NCBI GenBank assembly: GCA_963682055.1
Contig: OY821745.1
Span: 6,641,501 to 6,705,500, forward strand
Origin: Primula veris
Taxonomy: Eukaryota; Streptophyta; Magnoliopsida; Ericales; Primulaceae
Reading direction: 5' to 3'
DNA length: 64,000 bases
The position numbers and the translations under genes are program-made. Positions 10,215 to 22,200 of the stretch are shown here, piece by piece (within the stretch, counting starts at the first letter, position 1; each line of letters begins with the position of its first letter). The notes under the pieces are model-generated. The model was not told the DNA's origin. It worked only from the letters and a program-made list of their open reading frames with translations, and searched no databases.

Positions 10215-10553
10215 TCATTTCATAGAAGGGCCCGCTTCGTCATTCGGCTTCCCCTTCGACCGAGCATACACTTCCTTAAGGGCCAGTTTGTAAGCCCTCT
10301 TGGAAGAAAGTTGCCTGTCTCTGGAGGCTTCGAGCTCTTTGATCCGAGCACGAGCGCGAATACTGTCGAGCAAAGACCTCCGAAGCTCCTTCTCCATGGC
10401 GTCCAATCGCTCGTCTAGTTCGACGGCCCGACGAGCTTCCACCGATAGCCGGGCAACCCTCTTCTCGAGATAACGCACCTTCTGAACTTCCTCTTCCAGA
10501 CGAGCAACATATTCAGGAAGGTTGTCACCATAGTTTTCAAGAGGAGAAGCCAT
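10215..10553 (-). CDS. Antisense mini-gene 4: coiled-coil protein (MASP...PEY family)
   Basis: 112 aa, the same length as in copy 2 (31696-32034). Starts [20 protein letters not shown]; the middle is a charged helix with [20 protein letters not shown] and [13 protein letters not shown]; the end is [18 protein letters not shown] then NDEAGPSMK. The shared C-terminal KRAYKL...KE...ARSK motif and PEY/NYV N-terminus make it a paralogue of mini-gene 5. TATAAAAGG lies about 50 bp upstream and AATAAA (minus) at 10148-10153 downstream. Function unknown. Confidence 0.72.
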   Translation of the reverse strand: MASPLENYGDNLPEYVARLEEEVQKVRYLEKRVARLSVEARRAVELDERLDAMEKELRRSLLDSIRARARIKELEASRDRQLSSKRAYKLALKEVYARSKGKPNDEAGPSMK

Positions 10554-10601
10554 TTGTTCGTTAATAAAGAATGAATTGCATAAAGAATACAGGGACAGTC
10601 C

Positions 10602-10610
10602 CCTTTTATA
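10602..10610 (-). promoter_or_regulatory. TATA box of antisense mini-gene 4
   Basis: Minus strand TATAAAAGG, identical in copy 2. One of the strongest TATA matches in the series. Confidence 0.6.
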
Positions 10611-10856
10611 AGAAGAAACAAGGAGTAGATCAAAGGTCATCTCGAAGAAATACAACCTCTTGAACTTCCCAAGAGCATTTACGGCGAATTAACTACAGTT
10701 CCAAACCCAATTAAAGTCATCCAAAAAGATATCAAGAAGATGAACAGACAAGAACAAGGATAGGGTAATATTTTATTAATTTCAAAAACTTCGATTACAA
10801 CTGAGGAGAAGACTCCCCATTCAAAAGAAATTACAACAGAAATCGCAAAAGACTAA

Positions 10857-11177
10857 TTATTTCGATGAAGAGCCTTCTTCATCGTCATCCGAACTCGGTT
10901 TAGACCGAGCATGCAACTCCTTGAAGACAAGCTTATAGGCCCTTTTTGCTGCCTTCTGCTTAGCCAGATTAGCCTCGAGCTTCTTTATATGCTCGTAAGC
11001 CCAATCCCGATCGGCCATCGTCACATGATGATCAGAATCCATGTCAGACAACCTTTTCTTGTAGTCTGAAACCTTGGCCACGAGTTTCTTATTCGCGGTA
11101 CAAGATTTCTTGATCTCTATTTCTAAATAAGAAACATAATTAAAGGAGCTCTCACCAGTAGAACCAGAGGAAGCCAT
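10857..11177 (-). CDS. Antisense mini-gene 5: coiled-coil protein, paralogue of mini-gene 4
   Basis: 106 aa from MASSGSTGESSFNYVSYLE, the ATG shared with copy 2. Contains KKRLSDMDSDHHVTMADRDW, then AKRAYKLVFKELHARSKP and an acidic/serine end. Intact here; copy 2 has a premature TAA. TATAAAGGG lies about 53 bp upstream and AATAAA (minus) at 10772-10777 downstream. It lies next to the 3' LTR. Confidence 0.7.
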   Translation of the reverse strand: MASSGSTGESSFNYVSYLEIEIKKSCTANKKLVAKVSDYKKRLSDMDSDHHVTMADRDWAYEHIKKLEANLAKQKAAKRAYKLVFKELHARSKPSSDDDEEGSSSK

Positions 11178-11229
11178 TACGTCACGAAGCAAAGTAGAAA
11201 TAAAATGCCTAATTATGGAGGGGGCACTC

Positions 11230-11238
11230 CCCTTTATA
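11230..11238 (-). promoter_or_regulatory. TATA box of antisense mini-gene 5
   Basis: Minus strand TATAAAGGG about 53 bp upstream of the ATG. Confidence 0.55.
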
Positions 11239-11421
11239 GGAGTTTTCCTCGAAGGAAGATATTAGGGTATGAAACATTAAATAGGCCCCCCAAGGAACCG
11301 TCATAAATCTATTACGTTTCTCGATCAAGCATTGGGAACGACGAGACCGAAGTAATATTCTCGACAGACCGAGCATGACTCCCTCGACATGGAAACCACG
11401 CCGAAGAAGTCAGGGAGCACT

Positions 11422-11993
11422 TGATAGAACATGAAAATTAGACCCGAATATTCTATTCGGGTGATAGTCAACCCACTTTATAAATGGGTATCCAACGCTT
11501 AACTGGGTCATCACCTGCCTTTTATGGGATAACAAGGCGTTACTACCAAAAGCCCAAGCCCACTCAACTGGGGACCCATGTCTGAAAAACCCCATGAGAT
11601 GGAGACATTTGTCAACATCCTAGAAGGCATAGTTGCCTATAAATAGCCAACTACCCCTCCTAGAAAAGGATCAGAAAATCTATCCAAAAAATATAGAGAG
11701 AAGTTGAGAAAAGAGAGAAACTAATCAACGCACACCACTTCAAGAAATAAACCGAGAAAAGACAAAGCCGAGCACCGAATAAAAGGGGAGAAAGATCAAG
11801 ACGAGAGATTAAATAGTCATATCGAGCACAATTGTAAAACCGAAATACTAATCCGAGCAAGTGTAATAGTCCGAACAAGGATAATAATCCGAGCAATAAT
11901 AAAGATCAGGAAGTGTCCATTATTCACAGTTGATTTACTATTATATTATTGTTGAAAAGTCTAACGCGACCGACCAAAGTTATGGCTTTATCA
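11422..11993 (+). repeat. 3' LTR of Tat copy 1
   Basis: Starts TGATAGAACATGAAAATTAG and ends GTTATGGCTTTATCA. It aligns end to end with the LTRs at 16392 and 32912 but with many differences. CTATAAATAG near 11637-11646 is the likely TATA box. Confidence 0.9.
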
Positions 11994-12217
11994 GATTGAT
12001 TGTCACGTCAGGCTAAAACCATGTTACGGTTAACAAAACATTTAGCAACACATTTAGCAAATGTACTATACAGTCAATGTGACCCCAAAATTCACATGCA
12101 GCTAAAATCTGACACTAGCAGGTTGAGTTAGGGGAGCAATGTGGATGCTCTTATAACCTATGATTGTACTACGATATCGATTCCCAAGATCATAGGAGGG
12201 GGATTCATTTGATATTT
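11994..12217. other. Flanking sequence without recognisable gene
   Basis: Unique-looking A/T-rich DNA between the LTR and the first MITE; no coding signal seen. Confidence 0.5.
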
Positions 12218-12408
12218 TCATTACGAAATTACGTATAATTTTAACAGGTAAATAATTTGTATTAAAATTATCGGAATAGAATTTTTTTAAAAGTTGATCA
12301 TATAGTTAAAATGTTAAATTTGATAATTAGATTTAAAAAAAAATTATTTCGATAATTTTGATACAAGTTATAAGCCGTTTAAAATTGCATATAGTTTCGT
12401 GATGGACA
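12218..12408. mobile_element. Stowaway-like MITE
   Basis: Long imperfect inverted repeat: the left arm TTACGAAATTACGTATAATT pairs with the reverse of the right arm containing AAAATTGCATATAGTTTCGT. A second member of the family lies at 48346-48590. No coding capacity. Confidence 0.6.
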
Positions 12409-12653
12409 ATTAGATGACAAAGAAATGAGTAACAACTAACAATAGTTATTTAATTTAGGAGAATTAATTGATTAGTCCTTTAGGCTATGTTTGTTTAAGC
12501 AAAAATATTTACTCAAAAAATTATTTTCTAGGAAAATTATTTGCCATCTATTCTTTTATTGAGTGTTTGGTGACAATTTGATTTTTCATGGAAATTTCTT
12601 TACTAATAATGCGTTTTGCATCGACTTTTGTATTTAATTTTATTTTTTTACTA

Positions 12654-13165
12654 GGGGTTTTATAAGTTTGGTACACCAAATTATGTGTTTTTAACGATTT
12701 AGATACCTACATTTCAATTTTCTCAATTTGGTTACCACAGTATAAAAACTTTCCAATTTAGGTAACACTGTCTAAATTAATCACAGAATCATGTCACGTG
12801 ACAGCACGTGCTTGACAAACGTTAACGTGAGAGTGTAATTTTATTATTTTACACCGAAATATATTATATAAAAATATTTCTCCCCAATTTCAAATATAAC
12901 AAAAATCAGTACATAATCCAAATTTGGGAGGAAATGTTATTCTAAGATTAAATATTTTGATAAAAAATGACAAAATTATCCTCTGACGTTCAAGTTTATC
13001 AAGCACGTGCTGTCATGTGACACGATTTCGTGATTAATTTAGATAGTGATACATAAATTGAACAATTTATTATATTGTGATATCGAAATTGAGAAAGTTG
13101 AAATATGAGGTACCCAAATCGTTAGCAGCAACATAATTTGGTGTACTAAACGTATTTTTTTCCGT
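12654..13165. mobile_element. Foldback MITE with long terminal inverted repeats
   Basis: The two halves are inverted copies of each other for about 200 bp: TTTGGTACACCAAATTATGT on the left, AATTTGGTGTACTAAACG on the right. Each arm holds an AAATTAATCAC... block followed by a CACGTG-type palindrome (GTCACGTGAC and GCACGTGC on the left). Confidence 0.7.
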
Positions 13166-13423
13166 TTTTAAAATGAGAAAAAAAATTACTCAAAATAAGC
13201 AGCTTTTAAAAACCATGATAAAAAAATAAATTAATTTTGTTTTTAACTTTTGATGAATTTGTTGTAAATAAGTCATTTTTCACTTATTATAACTTATTCG
13301 AACCTAACTTTTAAAAAGTTAAAAAAACCAATATATCAAACACCCATAACTTTTTTTTTAATTAAAAAGCAAAAAAAAAAAAAACCCGAGATAAAAAATT
13401 TAAATATATATATTCGGGGTTTT

Positions 13424-13858
13424 ATACGTTTGTTACATCAAATTGTGTGTTTTTAACGATTTGGTTATACCCGCATTTCAATTTTTTCAATTTAGATATC
13501 AAACTATAATAAATTTTTCAATTTAGATAACACACTATAAGAAAAATTTCAATTTAGGTACCGATTAATCACGAAATCATGTCACGTGACAGCATATGAT
13601 TGACAAACGTTAACGTAAGAGGTTAATTTTGTCATTTTGCACCAAAATATATCATCATAGAAAAACATTTCCATCCATTTCACACATAACAATATCAAGC
13701 ACGTGTTGTCACGTGACATGATTCCGTAATTAATTTAGACAGTGATACATAAATTGGACAGTTTCTTATAATGTGATATCAAAATTGGGTAAATTGAAAG
13801 ATGGATAAACAAATCATTAACAACAACATAATTTGATATATTAAACGTATTTTTTTCT
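13424..13858. mobile_element. Second foldback MITE of the same family
   Basis: Same architecture and the same internal GTCACGTGAC palindromes as the element at 12654, in both arms. Ends GGGGTTTTATACGTTTGTTA and, reversed, AAAAAAATACGTTTAATA. Confidence 0.7.
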
Positions 13859-14206
13859 TATATTCGTGAAAAAATTATGTTTTTTCTCATGAAAAAAATA
13901 TTTTCCCCTCTTATTTTCGGCTTGAAACAAACAGATCCTTAGCAATTCAATATACGGGTCGTACGTAAAGTTATACCTAACTCATAAATGAATGCACCAA
14001 TTCAACTTATTATTGTCGTAGCCTGGCCAGCCGGCCTATAACCAATATGTAGTTGTAGTTCTTTAATGAAAGTAACTTAGCGAGATAAGATTTCTTCTTT
14101 TATAGCTTATATAAATTTGCCACAAGACAATGAAAATTTCGTCCGGTAATTTCGCTATGGTAATTTTTTTTGTTTTTAAATACTCTAACTAAACAAGCAT
14201 AACTAC

Positions 14207-14535
14207 CTGAAGATCAAGTTCAAGAATGGCAAAAGAATCACTAATATTAAGCCCAGTACATTATAAGAAAACGTTCATTTAATATATATTATAAATTTTT
14301 TTCGATTATATTATTAAAGTGTGTGTGGTTAAATTTTAACAACAGTTTAACAACTAGTGGTAAAACTCCAAAACCTTCTTTATTGGACTCTTTAATTCTA
14401 ACGTCTCATCGGAGCACACCCAAATACCATCTTACAACTCACGTCCTACGTCACACGCACCACCTTATCACCGATGTCTACCAATGTCCCATATGTGTGC
14501 TTCTGCCAACTGTAGCACCAGCTTGCCTCGTAATA
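14207..14535 (-). pseudogene. Cytochrome P450 remnant D (exon 2 only)
   Basis: On the minus strand the DNA follows exon 2 of copies A and B: a donor AG|GTAGTT at 14202-14207, then the region equal to SCKMVFGKC...FDLK, with many substitutions and frameshifts. A half MITE (14281-14353, similar to the hairpin at 49755-49905) interrupts it. No exon 1 or 3 follows. It lies downstream of copy A, so it is a leftover of a tandem duplicate. Confidence 0.6.
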
Positions 14536-15386
14536 CCGAAATATGTACAGGAAAATAGCATTTTACTAAATCATGGAGGAAGAATACCAACTTATGATAA
14601 TAACCTTTTCTTAAGACACTTCAAAAGGTTTTAAAAAAAAATCACAATTTTGACAAATCATAATAGTTGACAATCACAAAGACTATAAATATCATAATCC
14701 TTTAAACTTTGAACTATTTGGACTCCACAAAATTAGATTATTTGTCAAGTTCTTCCCTGGTTGTTCAGTCGACCCTGCCTAGTTCCAATGTCTTTAACAA
14801 GAAGAGCATCAATTGTGAAGTCATGTGCATTATAGAATGGGTTTGTGGAGATTGAATTTTGTATATCAAGTTTTTGAAGAAAAATAGTGTTGCTCGAAAA
14901 AGTTCACTGATTGGAAAATCAGAGACACTACCTACCGATAAATAAATTAAGGGAGTATTTAAAATATACGATTTTGAGGTGAAAAAGGTCAAGGAACTTT
15001 GAAGGTTGGCACCCCCACCGAATTTTGAATAAGAATAGTGCAATTACCCAACCATTGTAATTTTATTTTATTTGGAGGTTTTGATAATTAAGGCGAAAGT
15101 ATGAAATAAATGTTATCTTTGCTTTTTTTAACATGTTAGATTAATGTTGTCTTCTGCCCTGTACGTGTACAGATTTCATCTCCTTAAACCAATTGTCAAA
15201 TGTCCAAATCAACTACTAACAATAAAAGATCGAAGAATGTGTAAGGGTTGCAAGTTTAACTTTCAATTGTGCTCAATTTATTTAGTTTGACGTTTAACCA
15301 GCCCTTAATAAAATAAAATACATGCTTCAAGCTTCAGACATAGTTCATAATTATTAAAATAATTAACTTATTTATAAATGGTGATT
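14536..15386. other. Intergenic region downstream of P450 copy A
   Basis: A/T-rich DNA with no conserved ORF. It should contain the 3' UTR and polyadenylation site of copy A (minus strand). Confidence 0.5.
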
Positions 15387-16214
15387 TCAAACATACAGGC
15401 GATAAGTTGGAGTTGCAAGTAGGTGATTGGCTCTTGACAGAGCTAATCCAAACTTCTCACTCATATCCAACTCGCTCGGTGAAGTTCCATTTGGTAGTTC
15501 CCAATCAAAAAAATGAACTAGCTGTGCCAACACTAATCGGATATTAGTCATACCCAAAGTGATGCCTGGACATCCTCTCCGACCCGACCCAAATGGTAGA
15601 AGTTGGAAACTTTTTCCCTTAACATCTATCTCACTCCCCATAAACCTCTCCGGGACGAATTCCTCTGCATTGTTAGTCCAAACTTCTCTATCTCGTCCTA
15701 TAGTCCAAGTATTTACCATAACACGGGAATATTTAGGTATAAAGTATCCATCAACTGTAATATCATTGATGCATTCACGTGGAACTAGAAACGGGGCAAC
15801 GGGATGGAGCCTTAGACTTTCTTTAATAACCATATTCAAGTATTCTAGCTTAGCTAAATCAGCCTCTTCTACCATTTTATGTTCTCCGAAAACCATCTTT
15901 AGCTCCACTTGAAGCTTCTTCATTACTTTTGGATTCCTTAAGAGCTCTGACATGGTCCAATCTATCGAGACAGCAGATGTATCCAGAGACGCTACAATCA
16001 TGTCCAAAATAATAGCTTTAATATGCTCGCGCTCAATTGTGTACGAGGACTCATCATGGGTTGTAGAGGATTTATTCTTCAATGACAACATTACATCAAT
16101 GAAATCTTTGCTTCCTCCACGAGTCATAACAACTTTGTCTTCGTGTTCATCGATAATGGTCTCGAGTACTTCGTCTATATCCTTGCCCAATGCCTTTAAA
16201 CGTCGAGTCAAACC
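15387..16214 (-). CDS. P450 copy A exon 3
   Basis: 828 bp from acceptor TTGTAG. Reads [10 protein letters not shown], then the I-helix, [26 protein letters not shown] and the end TPTYRLYV. It carries the heme-ligand Cys and most substrate-recognition regions. Base composition and splice site match copy B. Confidence 0.9.
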   Translation of the reverse strand, partial: GLTRRLKALGKDIDEVLETIIDEHEDKVVMTRGGSKDFIDVMLSLKNKSSTTHDESSYTIEREHIKAIILDMIVASLDTSAVSIDWTMSELLRNPKVMKKLQVELKMVFGEHKMVEEADLAKLEYLNMVIKESLRLHPVAPFLVPRECINDITVDGYFIPKYSRVMVNTWTIGRDREVWTNNAEEFVPERFMGSEIDVKGKSFQLLPFGSGRRGCPGITLGMTNIRLVLAQLVHFFDWELPNGTSPSELDMSEKFGLALSRANHLLATPTYRLYV

Positions 16215-19200
16215 CTACAATTTTTTTAGCAATTCATGGTAATAGAAATGTCACTTGCACTCCAAAAACCTTACACAAAAACTTAACAAATAATTTTCAT
16301 CTTTAACAAAAATGTACAACACTCGGGGTATCTCCATCCATATAAGAAATTACTAATGTTTTTATAACCACTCTTGTTAAATCAACATGAATGATAGAAC
16401 ATAAAAATTGGATCCGAATATATCTATTCGGGTACGAATCGACCCACCCATCATAGAGGGGTATCCAATACTTGAATGGGTTATCCCATGCTTTTCTTTG
16501 AGAATAAGAGTGGATATCACTAAAAGCCCAAGCCCACTTAATTAGGGACCCACGTCTGAAAAATCCCATGAGATGGAGACATATGTCAACATCCTAGGAG
16601 GCATAATTGCCTATAAATAGCCAAGTATCCTCCCTAAAAGAAGGACCAGAAAATATACCTCAAAAATATAGAGAGAAGAAGAGAAAAGATAAAAACTTGT
16701 CAGAACGTATCACATCAATAGCCTAACCGAGCAAGGCAGAGAAACGAGCACCGAAGAGAAGAGAAAGATCACGTTCAGGATCAAACAGCGAATTCGAGCA
16801 TAAATATCGTAATAGAATTGTAGTCCGAACAATGGCAATTGCCGAATAAGAATAAAGATCAAGAAGTGTTCAACGTTTATCGTCAATCCATTATAATATC
16901 ATTGTTGAAAAGCCTAACGCCACCGACCAAAGTTATGGCTTTGTCAAATGGCGCCGTCTGTGGGAATCATCTAGTTCCCAACTAGCTTCGAAATCGAACA
17001 CCAACGTTCCACCAGACGAGCAACAAATGGCAAATACCAACGAAGAAACTCGCCCAGAGGAAGTAGGCACATCAACAAACCAGGAAATCCCTGTCCACAA
17101 AGACGTGTTAGCGCACCTCCTCAACATCAGAGACCGCTACGAAGCGCTTCAGGTTGGATCTCGACGTACCGTCTCTAACGTCCAAACAGAACAACAAACT
17201 GACCATCCCCCTCATGTCGACGGTCTTGTCGACGAAAAGCCTACGGACACGGATGCGGAACGAGCGCCATCCATGACTAGGCATGTGGGGACACTCTTGC
17301 CAGACAAACGCCATCCCAATAATGCAGGGCCAAGTTCAAAGGCCCCTCAGCCAGCAGCCTCAGTTAACTCCAGTCCCCAACGGGTTCGTTTTCAAACGAA
17401 CGAAGCCAATGACCCCATACTAGAACAGGTTGTCTCATATCCACCCCTCCCACCGCGGATAATTACGCTGTACACTGTGGAACTACAAACCCCTGTTCGA
17501 CAAGATAGGACTACGGCCGCACTAGCACGGGCCGTAGAAAAACGTAATGCCCTGATACAAGCCCAGCTAGAGGCATGCATGTCGGCCATGGCAGCGGCTG
17601 GCATCACGATACCGCTCATCCAACCGACCAATGTGCAAACCGACTCTCGACGTGAAGCGGAAGATTCTGCTTACCGAGCAGCGATGGCAGCGACGGGCCG
17701 ACCTCATGATACAAGGATACCAAGACAAGGAGAACCCATCCCGAGGATAACCCCGACGGTTTACGGTCACCAAGGCGCGTCTCCTCTACCCGACTTCGAC
17801 AAAAATCCGAACGACGGGAGGAACGGCGACCACAGGGTCATAGTTGGTTACTATCCCCAACACCCCTATTGGGGATACGCCCCTCAATACCTGGCACCGG
17901 ATGAACCGTTCCAATAGGCTTGGGACGTATACCAAGAGACTCCATGTACCGATCAGATAACTCGGTACCGCAATCCTGCGGGGTTTGTCATCCCCGAATT
18001 CAGACTATATGATGGAAGGAGCTGTCCCATTGATCACCTCCGACATTACAAAACAAGGATGGAGTTGTGGAGTGACGACAGTGCATTGATGTGCAAATTT
18101 TTTAAGAACAGCTTGGGTCAGGAGGCGTCGTCGTGGTATCATAATCTACCACGGGGATCCATACGAAGCTGGGCTGAGCTCCTCCGTGCATATTCCACCC
18201 GATATGCCGCTCATAGGAAGAAGAAGGTTAACATTGAAACCCTTCTAAAAATGGCTATGTTGCCCAATGAGAGGCTCCACGACTACTGCATACCCTTCAT
18301 CGATGTAGCGAACCAAATCCCGCAGTATGCCAATAACATAGCCATCCAGAACTTCATCAACTCTATCCCCAGCGACTATTGGGCGAGAAGGAAGTTCATC
18401 GGCAAGAATTTCCCGACCACTGATGCCCTTCTAGCCTATTGCACCCACCTTACTGATAAGAATGAAGAGATGCGAGTCCTCAACCGGGCTCCACCAAGAA
18501 GAGAGATGGTCCGGGAGGCGTAGGTGGACCGCAAGAGAGCCAAGAACAATCATGGGGAACCAGTCCCCCAATCCAAACGGGACAAGGGTCCCGAGGTTCA
18601 GCGAAGGGAATACAGACCCGTAGAGCCCGAGCCCAAGCCTCTCCGAATCGCCTATCCAATGCCACCCAAACCACCTCAGCAAGGTCGTGGGCCAGAAAGG
18701 GAACGCCAGAGGCGTTATGAGCCTGTCGAGTTGAGGTACACTTTCAACCTGTCAGCCGAAGATATCCTAAAGGATATATGCAGAGAAAGTTGGTATTCCC
18801 GACCCGAACCAATCCATTCCCCCCCTGATTCCAGAGATACCAAGCTCTTCTGCGCCTATCATGAGGATCACGGCCATCTCACCGAGCATTGCCGAAACCT
18901 GCGGTGGAAGATGAGCGTGTGGGGAGACGCGGGGTTGCTCAACAAGTTCATCAAAGGCGCTAGGGACAAAGGCAAGCAACTAGTCGTCGAGGGAATGGAC
19001 AATCGACAAGGCAAAACGATCAACGTTGTCCACTTGTCAAGGCCCAAGAGCACCGGGGGGGATTGATCCCAACAAAGGCAGTTGGCCCACTTTGGGCAAG
19101 TAGCTAAAGCTTCGCATGCATCGACCTCAAAGCGGCAATGCATACCGCAGAGACACCCACCCATTTCTTTCTTAGATCTTGATGAAGAAGGGGTGATATA

Positions 19201-22200
19201 GCCTCACGGGGATGCCATTAACCTACGTGTCCAGATCGGCATAGACACCGTCAGCAGAGTACTTGTCGACCAAGGAGCCTCTTGTGATATCATGTACAAA
19301 GAGCTCTTCGACAAAATGGAGCTCAAATTGCAAGATCTACAGCCCACTGACGTCACACTGATCGGGTTCATCTCTGAGACGACCAAGCGGTTGGGAAAGA
19401 TCGTCCTAAATGTTACCACGGGATCCGTATCTGTCCCCGTGGAATTCTTGGTGGTCAATGATAATTCCGGCCACAATGCGATCTTGGGCCGACCGTGGCT
19501 TCATGCTATGCGGGCGATACCTTCCACGTACCACCAGAAGGTGAAATACCCTAATGCCAAGGGGAAGATCGAGACAGCCCGAGTATGTCAGGAAGATTCA
19601 AGACGCTGTGAAGACATCACCGCTACGTTGAAGAGACAACTTGTAGTTGTCGAACAACCCACAAGCGCATGGAAGCTGATCGACCAAATAGCACGAGCTG
19701 AGAGGGTTGTTGAAGAACAAGTCGGAGAAACACTCCGGAAGGTGTATATCCCGGATACGGATGAGGAGCATTACTTCCTCATCGGAGATAGCCTTCCTAA
19801 AGAGGAATCCAAGGAGATAGAAGCGTTCCTCTTCAGCAACATCGATAAGTTCGCTTGGAGCCCCAAAGACATGCCCGGTCTAGATCCGAAAACAGCATGC
19901 TACCACCTCAGCGTAAATGCCGAATACAAGCCCATAGCTCAAAGGAGCCGGAAGGTGTCCGTCCAGCACAGAGCGGCTATAATTGCTGAAGTCCGAAAGT
20001 TGTTGGCAGCAGGAGCAATACGGGAAGTGTTCTACCCGAAGTGGCTATCCAATCCGGTCGTCGTCCCAAAGAAGAACGGGAAGGAAAGAGTCTGTATAGA
20101 CTTTACCAATCTGAATAAAGCCTGCCCCAGGGACCCATTCCCCCTACCAAGGATTGATCAACTGGTGGACGCCACGGAAGGAGCGGAAAGGATGACCTTC
20201 CTCGACGCATACTCGGGATATCATCAAATCCCCCTTGCCCCCGAAGATCAAGAAAAGACCTCGTTCATATCGCCTTTGGGAAACTATTGCTATACGGTTA
20301 TGCCGTTCGGCCTACGGAATGCGGGAGCGACATACCAAAGGATGATAACGAAGGTATGCTAAAATCATATAGGGAAGACAATGGAAGTGTGCATAGACGA
20401 CATGGTCGTCAAGAGCGAAAGGGCCACTTCCCACCTCCAGGACATTAAAGACGTCTTCCAAACGCTGGGCGGGCACAAACTAAAGCTTAATGCTAGCAAA
20501 TGTGCATTCGGCATCAGCAAATGGAAGTTTTTAGGGCATATGGTCAGCCAAAGAGGAATAGAGGCGAACCCCGACCAGATAGCGGCTCTGCAAAACCTAG
20601 CAGCACCAAAGAATAAGAAGCATGTGCAAGAGCTCACGGGGATGATGGCCGCACTGAGCAGGTTCATCAGTCGATCCGCAGATAAGGGGCGACCATTTTT
20701 TGAGACCCTCAAGAAGGATAAAAAGTTTGTATGGGACCCGGCATGTGAGGCATCATTCAACAACCTCAAAGAGTATCTAAGGACGCTGCCCCTGCTAGTG
20801 AGGCCGAATAAAAGAGATATTCTGGCCTGCTACCTAGCAGTTTCTACTACAGCCGTGAGCGCAGTCATCCTAAGAGAAGAAGGACGCGAGCAATTTCCTA
20901 TCTACTTCGTCAGCAAGACTTTGGTCGAGGCTGAAACACGCTACCTACCGTTGGAAAAGTTGTGTTTGGCGTTGGTCGTTGCTACCCGGAAACTACCACA
21001 CTACTTCATAGCTCACAAAGTCCAAGTCTACACGAAGTTCCACGTCAAGGAGTCCCTTCGACGTACGGATATCAGCGGTCGGGTGGCAGCATGGGGGGTC
21101 GAGCTATCCCAATTTCATATCGAATTCGCACCGCGACACGCCATAAAGGGACAGGTGTTAGCTGACTTCGTCGCCGAGTTCACCGAAGGTTATGACGAGC
21201 CCCTGACCATTTCACCACAGTCGCACTGGGAAATACATGTCGACGGATCGTCCACCAAGGACGGATCGGGAGCAGGCATCGTCCTCAAGTCCAGAGAAGG
21301 GGCGATCATCGAGAAAAGCATCAAATTGGGCTTCCGAGCTACTAACAACGAGGCGGAATACGAAGCCATGATCAATGGCATGCTCATCGCCCGATCTCTC
21401 GGATGCACCCACTTGATTGCTAGCTCCGACTCCATGCTAATCGTCAACCAGGCTACTGGTGAATACCAAGCCAAGGACGATCGGATGATCCTCTACCAAG
21501 AGAAAGTCCAGAGCATAATGGCCACGTTCGAACATTGCGAATTAATCAGAATTAATCGCATCGAGAACGCCCACGCCGACGCATTGGCAACCCTAGCTTC
21601 GACATTAGCGTTAGCCAACACTCGATCAATCACAGTGGAACTCCTGGAAACCCCGAGCATAAATTGAAGGATAAACCGAATCACGTCAATACAATACGAA
21701 CTAGGATGGATGGACGACATGATGCACTATCTGCGAAACGGGACGCTCCCGACAAACAAGATAAAAGCGTTGAAAATCACAAGAAAGGCCCCTCGGTTCT
21801 GGCTATCCGAAGACAACAAGCTGTACCAATCTAGTTACCGCGGACCCCACCTTCTGTGCGTCCGGCCCGAGTTGTAACAGCCAGTCTTGGAGGAAATCCA
21901 CGAAGGATCATGCGGAGCACACATCAAGGGCAGGTCCCTCGCTAACAAGGCTATCACACAAGGTTATTGGTGGCCCTATATCAAGAGAGACGCCGACATC
22001 TACCTACAAAGATGCGACAAGTGTCAAAGATTCGCCAAGATACCTCGGCTTCCATCGTCCATGATGACCCCAGTATCAGCTCCGTGGCCTTTTGCACAAT
22101 GGGCAATTGGTTTGGTCGGTAAACTTCCAAGAGCACCAGGCAGCGTGGAATATTTAATCGTCGCAACAGATTACTTCACCAAATGGGTCGAAGCTAAACC

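Larger units (their letters stand above)
1..11993 (+). mobile_element. Ty3/Gypsy Tat-lineage LTR retrotransposon, copy 1 (left end outside window)
   Basis: Seen: from base 1 the plus strand encodes an archaeal-type RNase H, then integrase, then tandem repeats (1763-2695), a long block of minus-strand genes (2989-11177) and an LTR (11422-11993, TG...CA). Gag, protease, RT and the 5' LTR lie outside the window. Known: a second RNase H (aRNH) before integrase defines the Tat lineage, and Tat elements often carry extra DNA, tandem repeats and antisense ORFs between integrase and the 3' LTR. The order matches the complete copy at 16392-33465, but the LTR is longer (572 bp) and clearly diverged, so this is another subfamily member. 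Pol is broken by a frameshift near 595. Confidence 0.9.
12480..13942. mobile_element. Older MITE-like element hosting two foldback MITEs
   Basis: The ends read AGGCTATGTTTGTTTAAGC on the left and, reversed, GGATCTGTTTGTTTCAAGCC on the right. Between them lie two foldback elements (12654-13165, 13424-13858). The outer element is inferred from these weak ends only. Confidence 0.35.

Noticed and set aside
16303..16569. Minus-strand [19 protein letters not shown], also present in the other LTRs
   Set aside because: It repeats because the LTR repeats; frame and length differ between the LTRs and it crosses the LTR edge.
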